Shown one piece after another: positions 12,128 through 44,817 of a DNA stretch of 64,000 nucleotides. This stretch comes from Amoebidium appalachense. Taxonomy: Eukaryota; Ichthyosporea. The notes under the pieces are model-generated. The model searched no databases and was not told the DNA's origin. It saw only the letters and a program-made list of their open reading frames with translations. Each line of letters opens with the position of its first letter. Position 1 is the first letter of the stretch. The position numbers and the translations under genes are program-made. The stretch covers positions 1,736,001 through 1,800,000 of the forward strand of contig CAVNZM010000002.1 of assembly GCA_963693365.1 (NCBI GenBank), in the 5' to 3' direction.

Positions 12128-12179
12128 GCGTGCAGTTCGATGTGCAACACTACTTGTATGCATGGTGCAAGAGTCTTTA

Positions 12180-12934
12180 CTACTCAAACAACTCAAACAA
12201 CTCACATGGCTCGTGTGTTCTGAAGACTGTGACAATGTGATCACCAAGCAGAAACCTGAACTGAAACGGGTTCACCGCAAAAGAGATAGGTGTTAGATAG
12301 TTGCCGTCGATCTCCGCTATCGAATCCAGTGCATGTGCACACACACACCATGTTCCCCCAAACTTGTCAAATTTACCATTCAACTGAGCCACGAACAAAT
12401 CCCAACGAGGCTCCGTTTCTACCGTGACATATAAGCCTCCAATGCCCATGCTTTTATGTTTAGCCGGGCCCGCCGTGTTTCCGTCCGTTGAAGAAAGAAT
12501 CGTGAACGGATGGTCCTTTGGTTTGGAGTTTGCTTCTTGGTTTTCTTTTCCAGGCCCAGAGAGCAAGCTAACCAAACCAGGAAGTCGGTAATATCTGGCT
12601 TCACGCAACAGAGACAGTTTGATGTACTTGGGGAGGGATTTCAAAATGCCGTGCAATTCCACCGAGTTAGCTTCACGCATATAATCGAGCAAATAGTTAA
12701 AATGTGTGCCGTTCTGTCAACGCCAAACAAATCCGCCTCCTGGAATTCTTGTTCGGAGAGTGCGAGTAGTTCGGTCGCCAAGCGAGAATCAGGAATACTG
12801 GTTAGAGTTTTGAGTGAGGTCTCGAACGGAGTTCCGCCAACGCTAAGCTTCACCTTTGTTCTTTGACGGCGCCGCTGGGCTGGGTCTGGTTGTGGGCCCT
12901 CTTCGGCGTCGGAAAGCCTCGCAGAGCGCTTCAA
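12180..12934 (-). CDS. KCTD-like BTB/POZ (T1) protein, intronless, one frameshift
   Basis: The minus-strand ATG at 12934 starts a frame with KVKLSVGGTPFETS, LTSIPDSRLATELL and a terminal VDRTAHI. This is the BTB/T1 pattern of KCTD proteins. Translation then continues only in another frame as FNYLLDYMREANSVELHG...REARYYRLPGLVSLL, the rest of the same domain. The switch falls at the A4 run 12699-12702 (T4 on the coding strand). One more T would give a continuous 251-residue protein ending ...HEPCELFELFE. KCTD proteins oligomerise through BTB; many are Cullin-3 adaptors and some modulate G proteins. The C-terminal ~130 residues are not recognised. It shares a 436-nt divergent promoter region with the F-BAR gene. 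It may be a recent pseudogene, but an assembly error is more likely because the rest is clean. Confidence 0.78.
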
Positions 12935-13370
12935 TTATATGTAGGGGGTGAAAAAACTCAGTTGTCAAACAAACGGTTGTGTCTCCGGCACAGACAGAGT
13001 GGCAGACTGACCGTTTTCGACCTCTTTACGAAGCGGCCTTCGAACTTGACTGAGTTCCAACTTCCAACTTCCAAGTCGAATCGTCATCTGATGTGAGCCA
13101 TGTGATTGGCTGAAAAATAAACGCAGAGCTACCATATATGGTAAATTTCAATAATTCTTTGCGTTGATTGGTCCAAGAGCAAACACTAAAATAATGATGT
13201 CCAGGCTCCCCGGCGTCCAGCAACTTGCGGCGTCACATTGGCAGTCTAAGTCACGGTCAGTCACTGTTCAGACTCGCTGCCACCCGCCTTGCTCCTCTTG
13301 TCTGCATGAGCAAACTCTGAAGGGGCGATATATACAAGCAAAGAGTTGTACCATAGCACTAGGTTGAAGA
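12935..13370. promoter_or_regulatory. Divergent (bidirectional) promoter region
   Basis: The 436 nt of repeat-free DNA separate the minus-strand KCTD-like ATG (12934) and the plus-strand F-BAR ATG (13371). A TATA-like gatatatac lies at about 13327-13335, some 40 nt before the F-BAR ATG, so that ATG may have a very short leader. Confidence 0.5.
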
Positions 13371-33690
<20,320 letters not shown>

Positions 33691-34133
33691 TGAATGTATC
33701 CATCAACATCCCTTTAAAAGTATTTCAAGTAAGTTGTATCTTCCCATCAACCCCGGTGGGGAAACAATCCCCCCCCCCCCCTCCCCCCCTCCCTCCCTCG
33801 GCCACCGCCACCCGCCGCTCCGGGGACAAATCCGGGGAACCCAATTCGCCACCATTTTTCTTTTCTGCTTTCTTGCGGATAATTGCCCCCACTTCTTCCT
33901 CCTACCATGGCTATGGCTCTAATACTGTTGCTCTCAAAGTATCGGTCGAGTTATTTCACTCGGCAGGTGATTTTCTTGCATTGGCAACATGACTGACTTG
34001 GCCTCCCCCTCCCTCCTCCCCCCCCCCTCCCCCCCCCCCCCCCCCCCCCCCTCCTTCCCCCACCACCAGCACCACCACCCTGCAAAACACGCAACACACC
34101 TTCGCAGGCACATTTGCACATACTCACAGAAAC

Positions 34134-34514
<381 letters not shown>

Positions 34515-35168
34515 TTCCCCTCTCCCTCTCCTTGTCCCTGTCCACCTCCCCCTTCCCTCCCCCCTTCCCCCTCTCTTCTCTTTCTCTCCATCTGCCCTTT
34601 GTTCTCCTCCCCCCACCCCCCCCACCCCTGCCCTCCCTCCCAACCCACGTCCCCTTTCTCTTCCTCTCTCCCGCCCCCACCCCTCCTCCCCCCAACACAA
34701 ACTCTCTCTTTCTCTTGCCCCGCCTCCCCTGGGCCACCTAGTTTGCCCCCAACCTGTCTCTGCCCACCTCCCACCGTCCCCTCCAAAGCTTTCTCTTCCC
34801 CTCGGCATCCATTCCCCCATATCGACATCCTTTCAGCTCTTACTTCTCCATGGCATCCCCCCCCCCCTGCCCCTCCCTCCCTCCTTTCGTCATGGGCAAA
34901 AGAATCCCTTCCTTCCCCCCCTCCCCTCCCCTCCTACGCCCCCCCCTCCCCCCTCCCCCTCTCCCTCTCTCCCCCTCCCCCCCTCCGCACCCCCCCTCCC
35001 CCCCTTCCCCCCCCCCCCCCCCCCCCCCCCCCCTTTTCACGCGAAACACACAACAGAGACACGGTCACCACTACCCACCACAGAAGGACTGCTACACCCC
35101 ACTGCAATGCTACTAAAGGGAGGCCCGAGTGATGGATTAATTAATTGTGAACTAAAAGCTATCAGTAG

Positions 35169-35190
35169 ACATGATAATAAATTATCATGT
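35169..35190. repeat. Perfect 9-bp hairpin
   Basis: ACATGATAA, loop TAAA, TTATCATGT. It lies in AT-rich DNA about 1.5 kb after the F-BAR stop and includes an AATAAA that could serve as a poly(A) signal. Confidence 0.5.
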
Positions 35191-35424
35191 ACCAATCTAT
35201 TGTTATGTGTGGATCATGAAGGTAATGGGTATTGCAGCTGTGATCGTGTTGTCATTAGTTAGAGGTGCCATATATGTGTATTCATGGATAGGGGAGGTAC
35301 ATTTTACACGAGACACACGTGTGATGTCAAATATCTCCCTCCCCCCCCCCCCCCCTCCTCTCTCTCTCTTGCTCCCCCCCACCCCTGCTTCTCAATCCAC
35401 CCCCCCCACCCCCTCCCCCCCCCC

Positions 35425-35465
<41 letters not shown>

Positions 35466-35675
35466 TCTCCCTCCCCCTCCCTCCCTCTCTCTCTCTCTCT
35501 TTCTCTTTTTCTCTCTTTCTTCTCTCTCTTCCTATCTATCTATTTCTCTCGCTCTCTCTCCCCCCCCCCGCCCCCCCCCCCCCCCCCCTCCCTCCGACCT
35601 CGCTCGCTCGGTCTGTACTTCTCCCTCCCTCTCACTCCCTCCTTCCTTCCGTCCTCCCCCCCCCCTCCCCCCCCC

Positions 35676-35726
<51 letters not shown>

Positions 35727-35836
35727 AAAAAAAAAACCTCCCAGGGGGCCCTTCTCTCTCTCAAATCTCTCCCTCCCATTCCCTCTTCTGCTCTCTCCCT
35801 CCCATTCTCTCTCTCTCTGCCTCACACACACACACA

Positions 35837-35881
<45 letters not shown>

Positions 35882-37167
35882 CCCCCCCCCCCTCCCTCCC
35901 TCCCTCTCTCTCTCTCCCCCTCCCTCCCTCCCTCCCTCTCTTCCCCCCTTCTCCTCCCCCCCCCCCCCTTTCAGTCTCTCTGGCTAGATTTCCCTCACTT
36001 TCCCTTGCTCTCTCTTTCTCTCCCTCTCTCTCCCACTCTCTTGTCGGTAGGATGGAAATATCGACAACATTAGGTGTCTGTAGTTTATTCAGGATCTGGT
36101 TTCTTTCTGGTCGTCTGACCTTCTCTGCAGTTTGAAAGGAACTAATCTATTATTTATATCTAGCCAAGTAGAGCTTGCAGCTGGTAGCAGACACGTGGGC
36201 AGTGATAATGATGTATGTATATATCATCTACTTAGCCATAAATATGCACAAGTAAATGTGTTTATGTACGTGAAAGGTGTACACAACGAACGTTCGAGTC
36301 GGGTCCGTCTGTGAGCAATCTGGTGCATGTCAAGCATTCCATATATATCCCTGGCATCTGAAGAATGCATATGCATGCGGGGGCTGCGTGTCAGCACCGT
36401 GACTTACCCGGTCCTCTTACGTCTTTTTTTTTCATCCCTCACTGTCCCTCAAGCGTAAAGCAGACCAGCACACCTGAAAACACAGTAATAGAGTAGAGCA
36501 ATGAAATAACTTTTGGCATAATGAAAGAGTTTTAGGTTAAATTTAAATAATAACAGTTGGATAAAACTAGATACAGAGCTATGTGGATGACATGCCGATC
36601 ATTCCCCGCGAGATATCGACTAATAAAAACGCTTTAGCGGCGTTAAAAACATGCCTGAACAGATATTTCTAATCTAATATTAGTTCAAAGGTCCCCAGTG
36701 AGTACATGTCATAGATAGGGTACGTGGAACTGCTAATGTCACGGAACATGCATGGCGTCTCCCCCGGTAAGCCTTTCTCAAATATTTCTAAGACCACTAC
36801 AGTATGTAGCTAGCCCGGCATGAATAAGAAATTGAAGTTTGGAAAGGATTTGCAGATTTCTGTCAGTGTCGAAATGTACGCAGTAGACCTCGCGAGATCG
36901 GTGCGCCTATCATACCTATCCGGCGATCGTGGGCAATCGGAGCGCTACGGCGTGTATTCGGTGACTTCAGGCTGGGGAGTTCTCTTCAAGCATTATTGAT
37001 GTTTCGATGCAATATTCTTATCTGGAAAAATGAAATATGGCTGTATATATAGGATTATTTTGCTGGGGACTTCAAACAGTGAGGCCACGGTACCAGTCAT
37101 CCATAGTCATGCGGCTGTTGTCGACGTCGACTCAATTGAGCTGGGGCTGGGGCTGGGCTCCAGGCAT

Positions 37168-37870
37168 GTGGCGGCAGCTGGACCCTCCATGAATTGACTT
37201 GACTTGTAATTATAATTGAATGGCGAGGCCGGTGAATTGATTTGACTGGAAGTCGTGACTTAGGGGGGTGTGGCTCAAGTCATGACTTTAATCTACTATA
37301 TTTAGTAATTATTTGGCCCGTTCCCCCCTCCTCTCCCTCCCCATCCCTCCACCCCGGCCCCCCTAAGGCCCCCTCCCCCCATCCCCCCCTTCTTTCCCTT
37401 CCCCCCCAAAAAGTCATACCTATACCCTGCCATGGTGTCTCGACTTGACTTTGAAAAGTCAGGAGCTTTTTGATTTAAAGTCATGACTCCGAGTCAAGTC
37501 GGCACATCCCTGTGTGGCGGACCCTCGGTGAATTGAATTGACTTACAATTATACTTGATTGTCGAGGTTGTTGACTTGAATTGACTTGAAGTCGCGACTT
37601 AGGGGGGTCTGACTCGAGTCACGACTTTAGTGACTTATTGTTAAATTTAGTAACATTTTTTGGAGCTGACGAGAGGGGCGGGGCATCTCCCCACCTCTCC
37701 CGACCCCCTTCCCCCCCCCCCCCCGGCCCCCCCCTTATATTCCCAACCCCCCTCCCACCCCCTCCAAAGTCACCCATATGTCCTGCCTGATGGCTCGACT
37801 TCAACTTAGCAAAAGTCAGGTGATTTTTTGACTTTAAGTCATGACTCCGAGTCAAGTCACCACATCCCTG
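37168..37870. repeat. Diverged tandem duplication, ~350-nt units
   Basis: Two units (about 37168-37511 and 37513-37870) share the same order of blocks: gtggcgg...gaccctc, gaattgacttgac, gacttaggggggt, a C-rich middle, aaagtcatgactccgag, and end cacatccctg. Each unit is dense in GACTTGA and its complement TCAAGTC, so each can fold on itself. Confidence 0.85.
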
Positions 37871-38590
37871 CTGGGCTCTGTATCGTCCTGGCTCGGCCGG
37901 TGATTGGCTAGCGAAATTCCGAGCTCCAGGCAGCAGTCTATAGTGGGGGAGCAGCCAGGCCCAGCAGGCGCGGTTTCGTCATAGCATGTGATTCTCAAAA
38001 AGGGAGGCTTAGATGCTCGATAACGAAATATATGGCAAGCTTTGCTGCTTCCGCCAACATAAAAACGTATGAAAGCTTCCGTGCATATGCCGTCTGCGCA
38101 ACTTCAAGGGAAGTGTAGCAGGCCGAGCCTACAGGTTGTACCTTGGGGTCTCATGTTGTTATTGGGTTCAGGTCATGCATTTTTTTTGACTCTCGCTTTG
38201 GCATTCTTCGATGACTTCTCAGCCAATGGCAGTTGCGAGCCGCAGCCAAAACGAAAGACACAACGGAATGCGCATGAATTTTGTAATCTTTAAATTTTCG
38301 AAGCCTTCGAAGTATTCTTATGCACAAATAAAACTAGGAAATCATTAATTTTAGCCTGTTAAACTCTCTATAGTTTAATAAATTCTTGTACTACATACAT
38401 AAATGTTTTTTTGCTTTAATATGGTTATTTGGATGCATTTTCTCTCCCCATCAACTGTTGATGATCAACATTCTGAATTGAAAATGATATGTTCTTGCAA
38501 TTTCAAGAGGTTGAGGTTTAGGAAGAAACGATGGCATGTGCCACTGCGGCCTGGGCCGCCTGGCAGGCGGTGGCGGTGCTGAGGCCTCGG

Positions 38591-38598
38591 TATAAAAG
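38591..38598 (+). promoter_or_regulatory. TATA box TATAAAAG
   Basis: Perfect TATAAAAG 315 nt before the kinase ATG, directly after a GC-rich segment containing gcctgggccgcctggcaggc. It implies a transcription start near 38620 and a leader of about 285 nt. Confidence 0.55.
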
Positions 38599-38905
38599 CC
38601 AACTCAGTGTAGGCCTACCTTGTGCAAATCTTCTCAAGCCCACTCTGCTTCCCACTCAAAGTTTTCCAAACTTCAACCGTGCCGTCTTTCGCCTGCAGGA
38701 CTTGTGCGTAGGCCCTCTAGGCTCAATTCGCTCTGCTGGACCTGTTATAGTGTAGTATACCCCTATATACACATATACGTGGCATTCATGCTTCTGTGGC
38801 GACACCCTGTGCATTCTAGAATTCTTTAGTGAACTGTACTGCCGTTGGAATCCTCTTTACATCTTCTGGTGCATATATCCAGATCTTAACATTTGAGTTT
38901 ATGAG

Positions 38906-40072
38906 ATGTGTGACTGTACCGGAGGCCTTATAACAACACTCATGTTCGATTCACTTTTGCTTCCTGAACCTCAAAACCTCCTCATCTACAATCTTCCTAC
39001 CAAGGTTACTGTTACCCTAACACATCCAGAAGTACGAAACGCTTCGGCTCACAAAACCATGGGTAGAACACTGTGCACCCAAGTGGTTGATGTAGTGTGT
39101 TTTCAGCCTGCTGCTAGTGCTGGACCCGCGGTGAAGATGCTGATCTCAGATGAGATTAGGGTTGAAGATCCCGGTAATGGAGTGCAGTGCCCAACACTTA
39201 CGAAAACATATGCCACGGAAACCATTGAGCCACCATTTTCCTTACAGGGACCGCACCGCTACCATATAAGACGACAGATCGGTAAAGGTGCAGCCGCACG
39301 GGTTTTTCTCGCGGTCGATAAAACAACCGGAGCACCAGTAGCTTTAAAAGAAATGGATAAAGCAAGCTGGCCTACATACAGGCGTGAGCATACTCTGCAC
39401 AAACTGGCAAGCAACCATCCAAACATAGTCAACCTACTCGACTACTACGACGACGGTGCAACCATGACTCTCGTGCTTGAAAACATGTCCGGGGGAGATC
39501 TTCTGGATGCCGTTCTGCCAGATCACGGCCTACCTTACCGACAGGTGCTCGAATATGGCCTTCAGCTCCTCTCTGCCGTAGCACACTTACATGACCTCGG
39601 CATTGCCCACAGAGACATCAAGCCAGAAAACTGCCTATTGTCTGCGGACAAAAAAACGCTAAAATTGTGCGATTTCGGCCACGCCAGCCAATGTTGTGGT
39701 ATGACTCTATCCTATCTGGGTTCGTGCGGAACGCTTCCATATATGTCCCCTGAGCTGGTGCAAAAGCGTTGCGGCAACTGGCTTGCCGCAGACATGTGGG
39801 CCTGTGGGATTCTCCTCTTCGCCACCGCAACCGGCCGATTTCCATGGTTGGTTGCCTCCTCATCAGTTAACCAGGAATATGCCAGATATACAAATGGCAC
39901 ACATAGTGTTTTGGAAGCGGTGAGGTGGAATGCCCTGCCCCGCCCGTTCCATAGCCTCATGTGCCAACTGTTAAGTGTAGACCCAAGCAAAAGGCCAAGT
40001 GCGCTGGTGGCAAGGAATTTGATAGCTGACATGCTTGCTGGACAGGCAGATAGAATGGCTGCTGGTGCGTGA
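38906..40072 (+). CDS. Serine/threonine protein kinase, CHK1/CAMK-like, intronless
   Basis: Single open frame of 388 residues. The kinase domain spans ~119-380: glycine loop IGKGAAARVFLA, catalytic Lys148 (VALK), Glu161 (REH), HRDIKPEN at 235-242, DFG at 256-258, GTLPYMSPEL at 275-284, and DMWACGILLF. All catalytic residues are present, so it should be active. GSCGTLPYMSPE and PW...NQEYARY resemble CHK1 and the CAMKL group, which phosphorylate Ser/Thr in checkpoint or energy signalling; the subfamily call is tentative. Residues 1-118 are not recognised, and Met52 or Met78 could be alternative starts. There is no C-terminal regulatory domain as in animal CHK1. The gene is intronless, with a TATA box 315 nt upstream and AATAAA 150 nt after the stop. 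Confidence 0.9.
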   Translation: MCDCTGGLITTLMFDSLLLPEPQNLLIYNLPTKVTVTLTHPEVRNASAHKTMGRTLCTQVVDVVCFQPAASAGPAVKMLISDEIRVEDPGNGVQCPTLTKTYATETIEPPFSLQGPHRYHIRRQIGKGAAARVFLAVDKTTGAPVALKEMDKASWPTYRREHTLHKLASNHPNIVNLLDYYDDGATMTLVLENMSGGDLLDAVLPDHGLPYRQVLEYGLQLLSAVAHLHDLGIAHRDIKPENCLLSADKKTLKLCDFGHASQCCGMTLSYLGSCGTLPYMSPELVQKRCGNWLAADMWACGILLFATATGRFPWLVASSSVNQEYARYTNGTHSVLEAVRWNALPRPFHSLMCQLLSVDPSKRPSALVARNLIADMLAGQADRMAAGA

Positions 40073-40221
40073 GCCTGTTTGTGTACATACGTAAAGACAT
40101 GAAGGTTTAGCTTTTTACGTGTAAGCACACCGACAAAGCATATGCACACCTTTACTTTTGACTGTATGTACCAAGGCACCTTTGTAATAACTACATACTG
40201 TTTGACGTTAAAATCTTAATG

Positions 40222-40227
40222 AATAAA
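40222..40227 (+). other. poly(A) signal AATAAA (kinase gene)
   Basis: Hexamer in gaataaacac, 150 nt after the kinase stop codon. Confidence 0.65.
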
Positions 40228-40800
40228 CACATGTTTTTAGCTGTGAGACCCTTGACCCTATTTTGACGTACGTTCTCAGAAGTTTGTAAATATTTCTGAC
40301 CATGCTGGAGTTCAGTAATCCGGCATATCCAGAAATATTAGCACGAGCTGTGTCCGTGCAAACCTGAGGCTCTGCGGGCTGGGGGGGGGGGGGGGGGGGG
40401 GGGGGGGATGCACATACAAGTGTCCACTCACTCATGCACATACAAGTGTCCACTCAAACTCATCAGGATTGACTGACTAGCCACTATTTGAAGGTGGAAG
40501 TCATGGCCAGCACTCACTGTGAATCGGTACTATTAGGGTACTTCCTAGCTAGACTCACGACGCCGCCAGCAGATTAACGAAAAACTGGGGGCAGGGTGGC
40601 TGTTCATGAGACGAAAGCAAATCAACGCATGTGCCACGGAAACAGCCCCTTTCACAAGAAGCTGTGTAGTGTGCATAAAAGACTCTGCCCCTAAAAAATA
40701 TATCTCTCGCATCTCCCTCTGACGAACATTCGTTACTGTTACTGTAATTTCGCCACCCAGAACCTGTACGGTCTTGTGCCTTGGGCCGGGTGTGACGGCA

Positions 40801-40863
40801 GGCTGTGACCAAGGCCTCCTAAATACCACACCGTGTGGTATTTAGGAGGCCTTGGCTGTGACC
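40801..40863. repeat. Perfect 47-nt palindrome flanked by 10-bp direct repeats
   Basis: Arms 40809-40831 and 40833-40855 are exact reverse complements (23 bp) around a single C at 40832. The direct repeat GGCTGTGACC lies at 40801-40810 and 40854-40863, overlapping each end by two bases. Confidence 0.95.
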
Positions 40864-41352
40864 CATCTCAGCCTCAGGTAGTCTTCTGGCGCCAAGTGTA
40901 GACCCTATAGCTAAAATATTGGGTCACAGTGATGCTACTCTTTTGTGGATGGCGTCACATGTGACGTAGCACATTCTTATGATTATCGGTGTCGATCGGG
41001 CCAATCCGCCAAGACCAATCTAGCCTCAAAAAGGCGCATGATATAGCCTATGTAATGTCGCTATTTATATTTTAAATATTTTAAGTAGCCAGTTAATTGT
41101 TATTTACAATCTCAATATAATTTATAGTAGTTATATAGAGATTTTGATATCGCCGTGCACCTTGTCCGTTTTACCTCGCACATGCGCATGCACCGGCGGC
41201 AGCAGCGAATGGTGGGTACCGGTGCCGGTTACCAGAGGCAGGAGGCATGCTTCTTGTTTTCCAAAAACACTCCTAAGTTGTAGTTGGGCTTTGAACGCTA
41301 CTTCTTTTAACTTTTTTCTCTGGGCTTTGTTGGCACTAAGTGTATAGCGAAA

Positions 41353-43876
41353 ATGACGGTCGAGCTTCGACCCAAAAAGCCTAAGGCGGAAGACGCTGTG
41401 GAAGAAAAGAAAAAGAAAACGGAAAAGAAAACGAAAGAGGAAAAGGAGGAGAAGAAGGAAAAGAAGAGCAAAAAGGGAGGGGAAGAGAAGGAGAAAAAGA
41501 CAAAGAAGAGGGTTAGGGAGGAGGAAGAGGTGGAGGAGAAGCCCAAGAAAAAGAAGGAGGTGAAGGAAAAGAGCGCAAAGAAGCGTGCGGCGGGCAGCGA
41601 TGATGAAGAGGACAAGCCAAAGAAGAAGAAGACGAAGACGGAGGACGACGACGTTCCAAGTGGGTAGCCCTTGCTGCGCGTGTTTATTTAATATGCGAAA
41701 AGCAATATGAATTTTATTTACGTGAGGGGATTTGACGCTTTTTTTGTCCCTTCTTTTTTTTCGAGCTGATAGCATGGCAGACCTTGATCCTGCCAAGCTG
41801 CATTTGTACACGGTGGGATATGCTGGCACGCGTGCCTTTTGCCTTAAACTCAAACAGGCTGCCTGCCTGGCAGTCAGTTCTGCAGGTGTATTGAAGAAAA
41901 TTCGTACACCTCTCTCCTCCTCTCCCCCGCCTCCCTGCGAACCAAAAAGGGGAATACGTTTGTTGTGCACACACACGCAGACATACCACCCTTGCAATCC
42001 TCCCCCCCCCCCCCCCCCCCCACCCCACCCCCACCCCCTCGCCATCCTTGCCCCTCCCAGTGGATCCACCCGTCCGTCCTGCCCTAGTCCCTTTGCCTAT
42101 TCACCAGAAAGCCCTGCACATACCCCATTAGATATTCCAACTATACCCTATTCCCGCGCATGGTTCATTCCGTCTTTTTGGCACGGCACGTTTACACGGC
42201 TACTGACTGCACCGTACCCTCAGGTGATGCCGAGAGTGTAGGGCCGGCCGACTTCAGCAACTATCGCATATCGAAGGAGACTGTCGAGATTTTGACTAAA
42301 AAGGGGATTATTGCCCTGTTTCCTATTCAGCAGGAATCTTTCAATCCCATCTACGATGGAAAAGACGTGATTGGTCGTGCACGTACGACTCCCCCCCTCC
42401 CCCCCCCCCCCCCCCCTCCCCCCCCCCCCCCCTCCCCTACTAATACACACACACACACAGACGACCACCCAACTCCTTCTTCCAAACCACCACACTTCTT
42501 CACCCACTCATCCACCGTTGCCCACTTTCGTTTTGTTAGGTTTGTAGGGACACATACACGGGTAGAAATAGGGGTAGAAATCGTTATAAGGAAGGCCCAG
42601 ATGGTAGTAGGGAGGTGTCTGTGTGTGGGAGGGGGGAGGGGGGGGGGGGGGGGGGAGAGCTGAAGAGAGTTGGAGGTTCGGGTTGCGAGTTGACTACCGG
42701 TGGGTTAAGAGGCAGAGGCATGGAAGCCCCGAGTGGGGGAAAGGGGGGGGGGGGGGGGGGGGGAGTGGAGGTAGAATGGGAGAGGAACGGTGGGAAGTTC
42801 AGGTACGGCTTTAGGGTTCCTTATAGATCAGAATGTGTTCTTTGCTCTGTGAACTTGAAGTAAGGGTTACTGAGTATTTTTGTTGTGTTATGTATGTGCG
42901 TGTTTGTGTGGGAGGTTATGTATGTGCGTGTTTGTGTGGGAGGATAAAGGAAAAGATGGGAAGTGTGTGAACCCACATGCTGTCATGTGTCCCCGTATGC
43001 TTTGGGAAAGGCACTAAGGCCATCGTTTCGTTTCAGAAACGAGTCTCTGTACGAGGGATTGTTGGCTGAGCCTGGATTTCTGGGGAAGGGGGAGGGGGGG
43101 GGGGGGGGGGGGGGGGGGCAATCGATATAGAAGCTAAATGATTGGTTGTTAATACTTAAATTATTGACAAGTAAATTGTTGTAAACAGGAACGGGGACGG
43201 GAAAGACACTCTCTTTTGCCCTCCCCATCATTGAAAAATTGAAGAAGAACCCCCCCAGTGGTAGGGGGAGAAAACCAGTGGTGCTGGTCATGGCACCCAC
43301 ACGTGAATTGGCTAAGCAGGTGGGTGGATGGGTGTGTGTGGTGTGCTGGTGTGTGTATGTGTGTGGGTTGGGGGGAAGGAGGGGGGGGGGGAGTGGGTGT
43401 GGGAGGAATAAGGTTGTGGTGGTGGAGGTTTTTTTTTTTGGGGGGGGGGGGATGGGGGGGGTATGTGAACAGACATGGCATAGGCCGTGCATGTGCTATG
43501 AGTGGATATGATGATGGATGTGGGTGGGTGGGTTTGAGACGATGCAAAATGAGTTTGACAGGGTTGGTTGGCAGTGCAATTGAGAAATGGGCTGTGGCAG
43601 TGTGATTGGTACGCAGTGCAAGCTGTCTCAGATCCTGTGATGTGATTGGTAGATAGTGCATGAATAATAATTGTGTGTCTGCAGGTGAGCGGGGACTTTG
43701 CCATGGTTGGGCCCGAATTTCAGACCATCTGCATCTACGGAGGGGTGCCCTACTTTGACCAGGGTATTCAACCCGCCCCGCCCCCTTCCCCTCACACACT
43801 CGCACATACACACACTCACACACACACACACACATTCAGACACATACCATTCTCTTTCATACTCTGGCCGCGGCGG

Positions 43877-43916
<40 letters not shown>

Positions 43917-44294
43917 CCCCGCTTCTCCTTCTTCTCCCTCCCCCCCCCCCCCCCACACACACAACACACACACACAAACACACACACAAACACAAAAACA
44001 CACACACTAACACACACACACACTAACCCGGACGGAGGACACAGCATTCTAGCCTGCCTTTCCCCAACTGAGCGATTGTTCGTTTTCATCTCATCCTTGT
44101 GTCTTCTCTCCCTTCCTTTCTCCGTTTCTTGCCCGCTCCACTCTCCCTCCCTCTCTCTCTGTCTCTGCCCCCCCCCCCTTCCCCTCCCGTTTCCCTCCCA
44201 CCCGTTTTCCTCGATAAAATGAAAAGGAGATTAAGACAGATAACGGTGTATACTCAGTGTTCTTTCTCTCGCTTTCCCTCCCTCCCGTCCCCCC

Positions 44295-44328
<34 letters not shown>

Positions 44329-44765
44329 TCTCTCTCTCTCCCCTTCTCTATCTCCCTCTCTTTCTCTCCCTCCCCATCTCTCGCCCCCCACCCCTCCCCC
44401 TCCCCTTTTTGTCTTCCAGACCTGCATTACATCATTTAAGGTCTATGTCGGAGTTTCTCGATTATGACGTAGCTATGACGTAAGCTATTATGAACGTGAT
44501 GTCACGAATTTAAATATGACGTCATTGGATCACGCACATGGTGGCTCACGGGCAGCCGAAGCCGATAAAACTGAGCGCACTGATTGGTAATTGCCTATGT
44601 ATTATTTCGTTTTAGGAAAGTCCGGACATGGATAACAAATTACGTCTCGAGAAACCCCGACATAGTCGTTAAGAGACATCGCCGTGCTCCTCCATCACTT
44701 AGCCTGGCGGGGAAGAGAGGGGGGGGGGCTCTGCAAACAAAAGCCTGTCCACACCGGAACTAACA

Positions 44766-44817
<52 letters not shown>

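Larger units (their letters stand above)
10097..12179. other. 3' UTR of SR gene and intergenic repeats
   Basis: 10097-10600 is unique sequence, mostly SR 3' UTR. 10600-11100 is mixed, with short poly-C and A runs. CA repeats occupy about 11100-11210, a long (AG)n region 11220-11740, and T/TG-rich sequence 11760-12000. No coding exon was recognised. The KCTD-like gene terminates at the right edge on the opposite strand. Confidence 0.6.
40073..41352. other. Kinase 3' UTR, palindrome and DDX21 promoter region
   Basis: Includes poly-G at 40381-40407, a 25/26-nt direct repeat (cacatacaagtgtccactca twice at about 40410-40456), a perfect palindrome at 40809-40855 and AT-rich DNA at 41040-41140. No supported gene. 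The two minus-strand frames of about 90 codons at 40545-40829 match nothing recognised. Confidence 0.6.

Noticed and set aside
37168-37870. CRISPR-like regular repeats
   Set aside because: Two long diverged units, no short repeat/spacer pattern, and the genome is eukaryotic.
38069-38293. 74-codon frame with one hydrophobic segment
   Set aside because: Unrecognised, with no supporting signals and no exon partner.
41732-41900. Frame with [18 protein letters not shown] after DDX21 exon 1
   Set aside because: No family match, and exon 1 (phase 1) joins exon 2 correctly without it; kept only as unexplained intron sequence.
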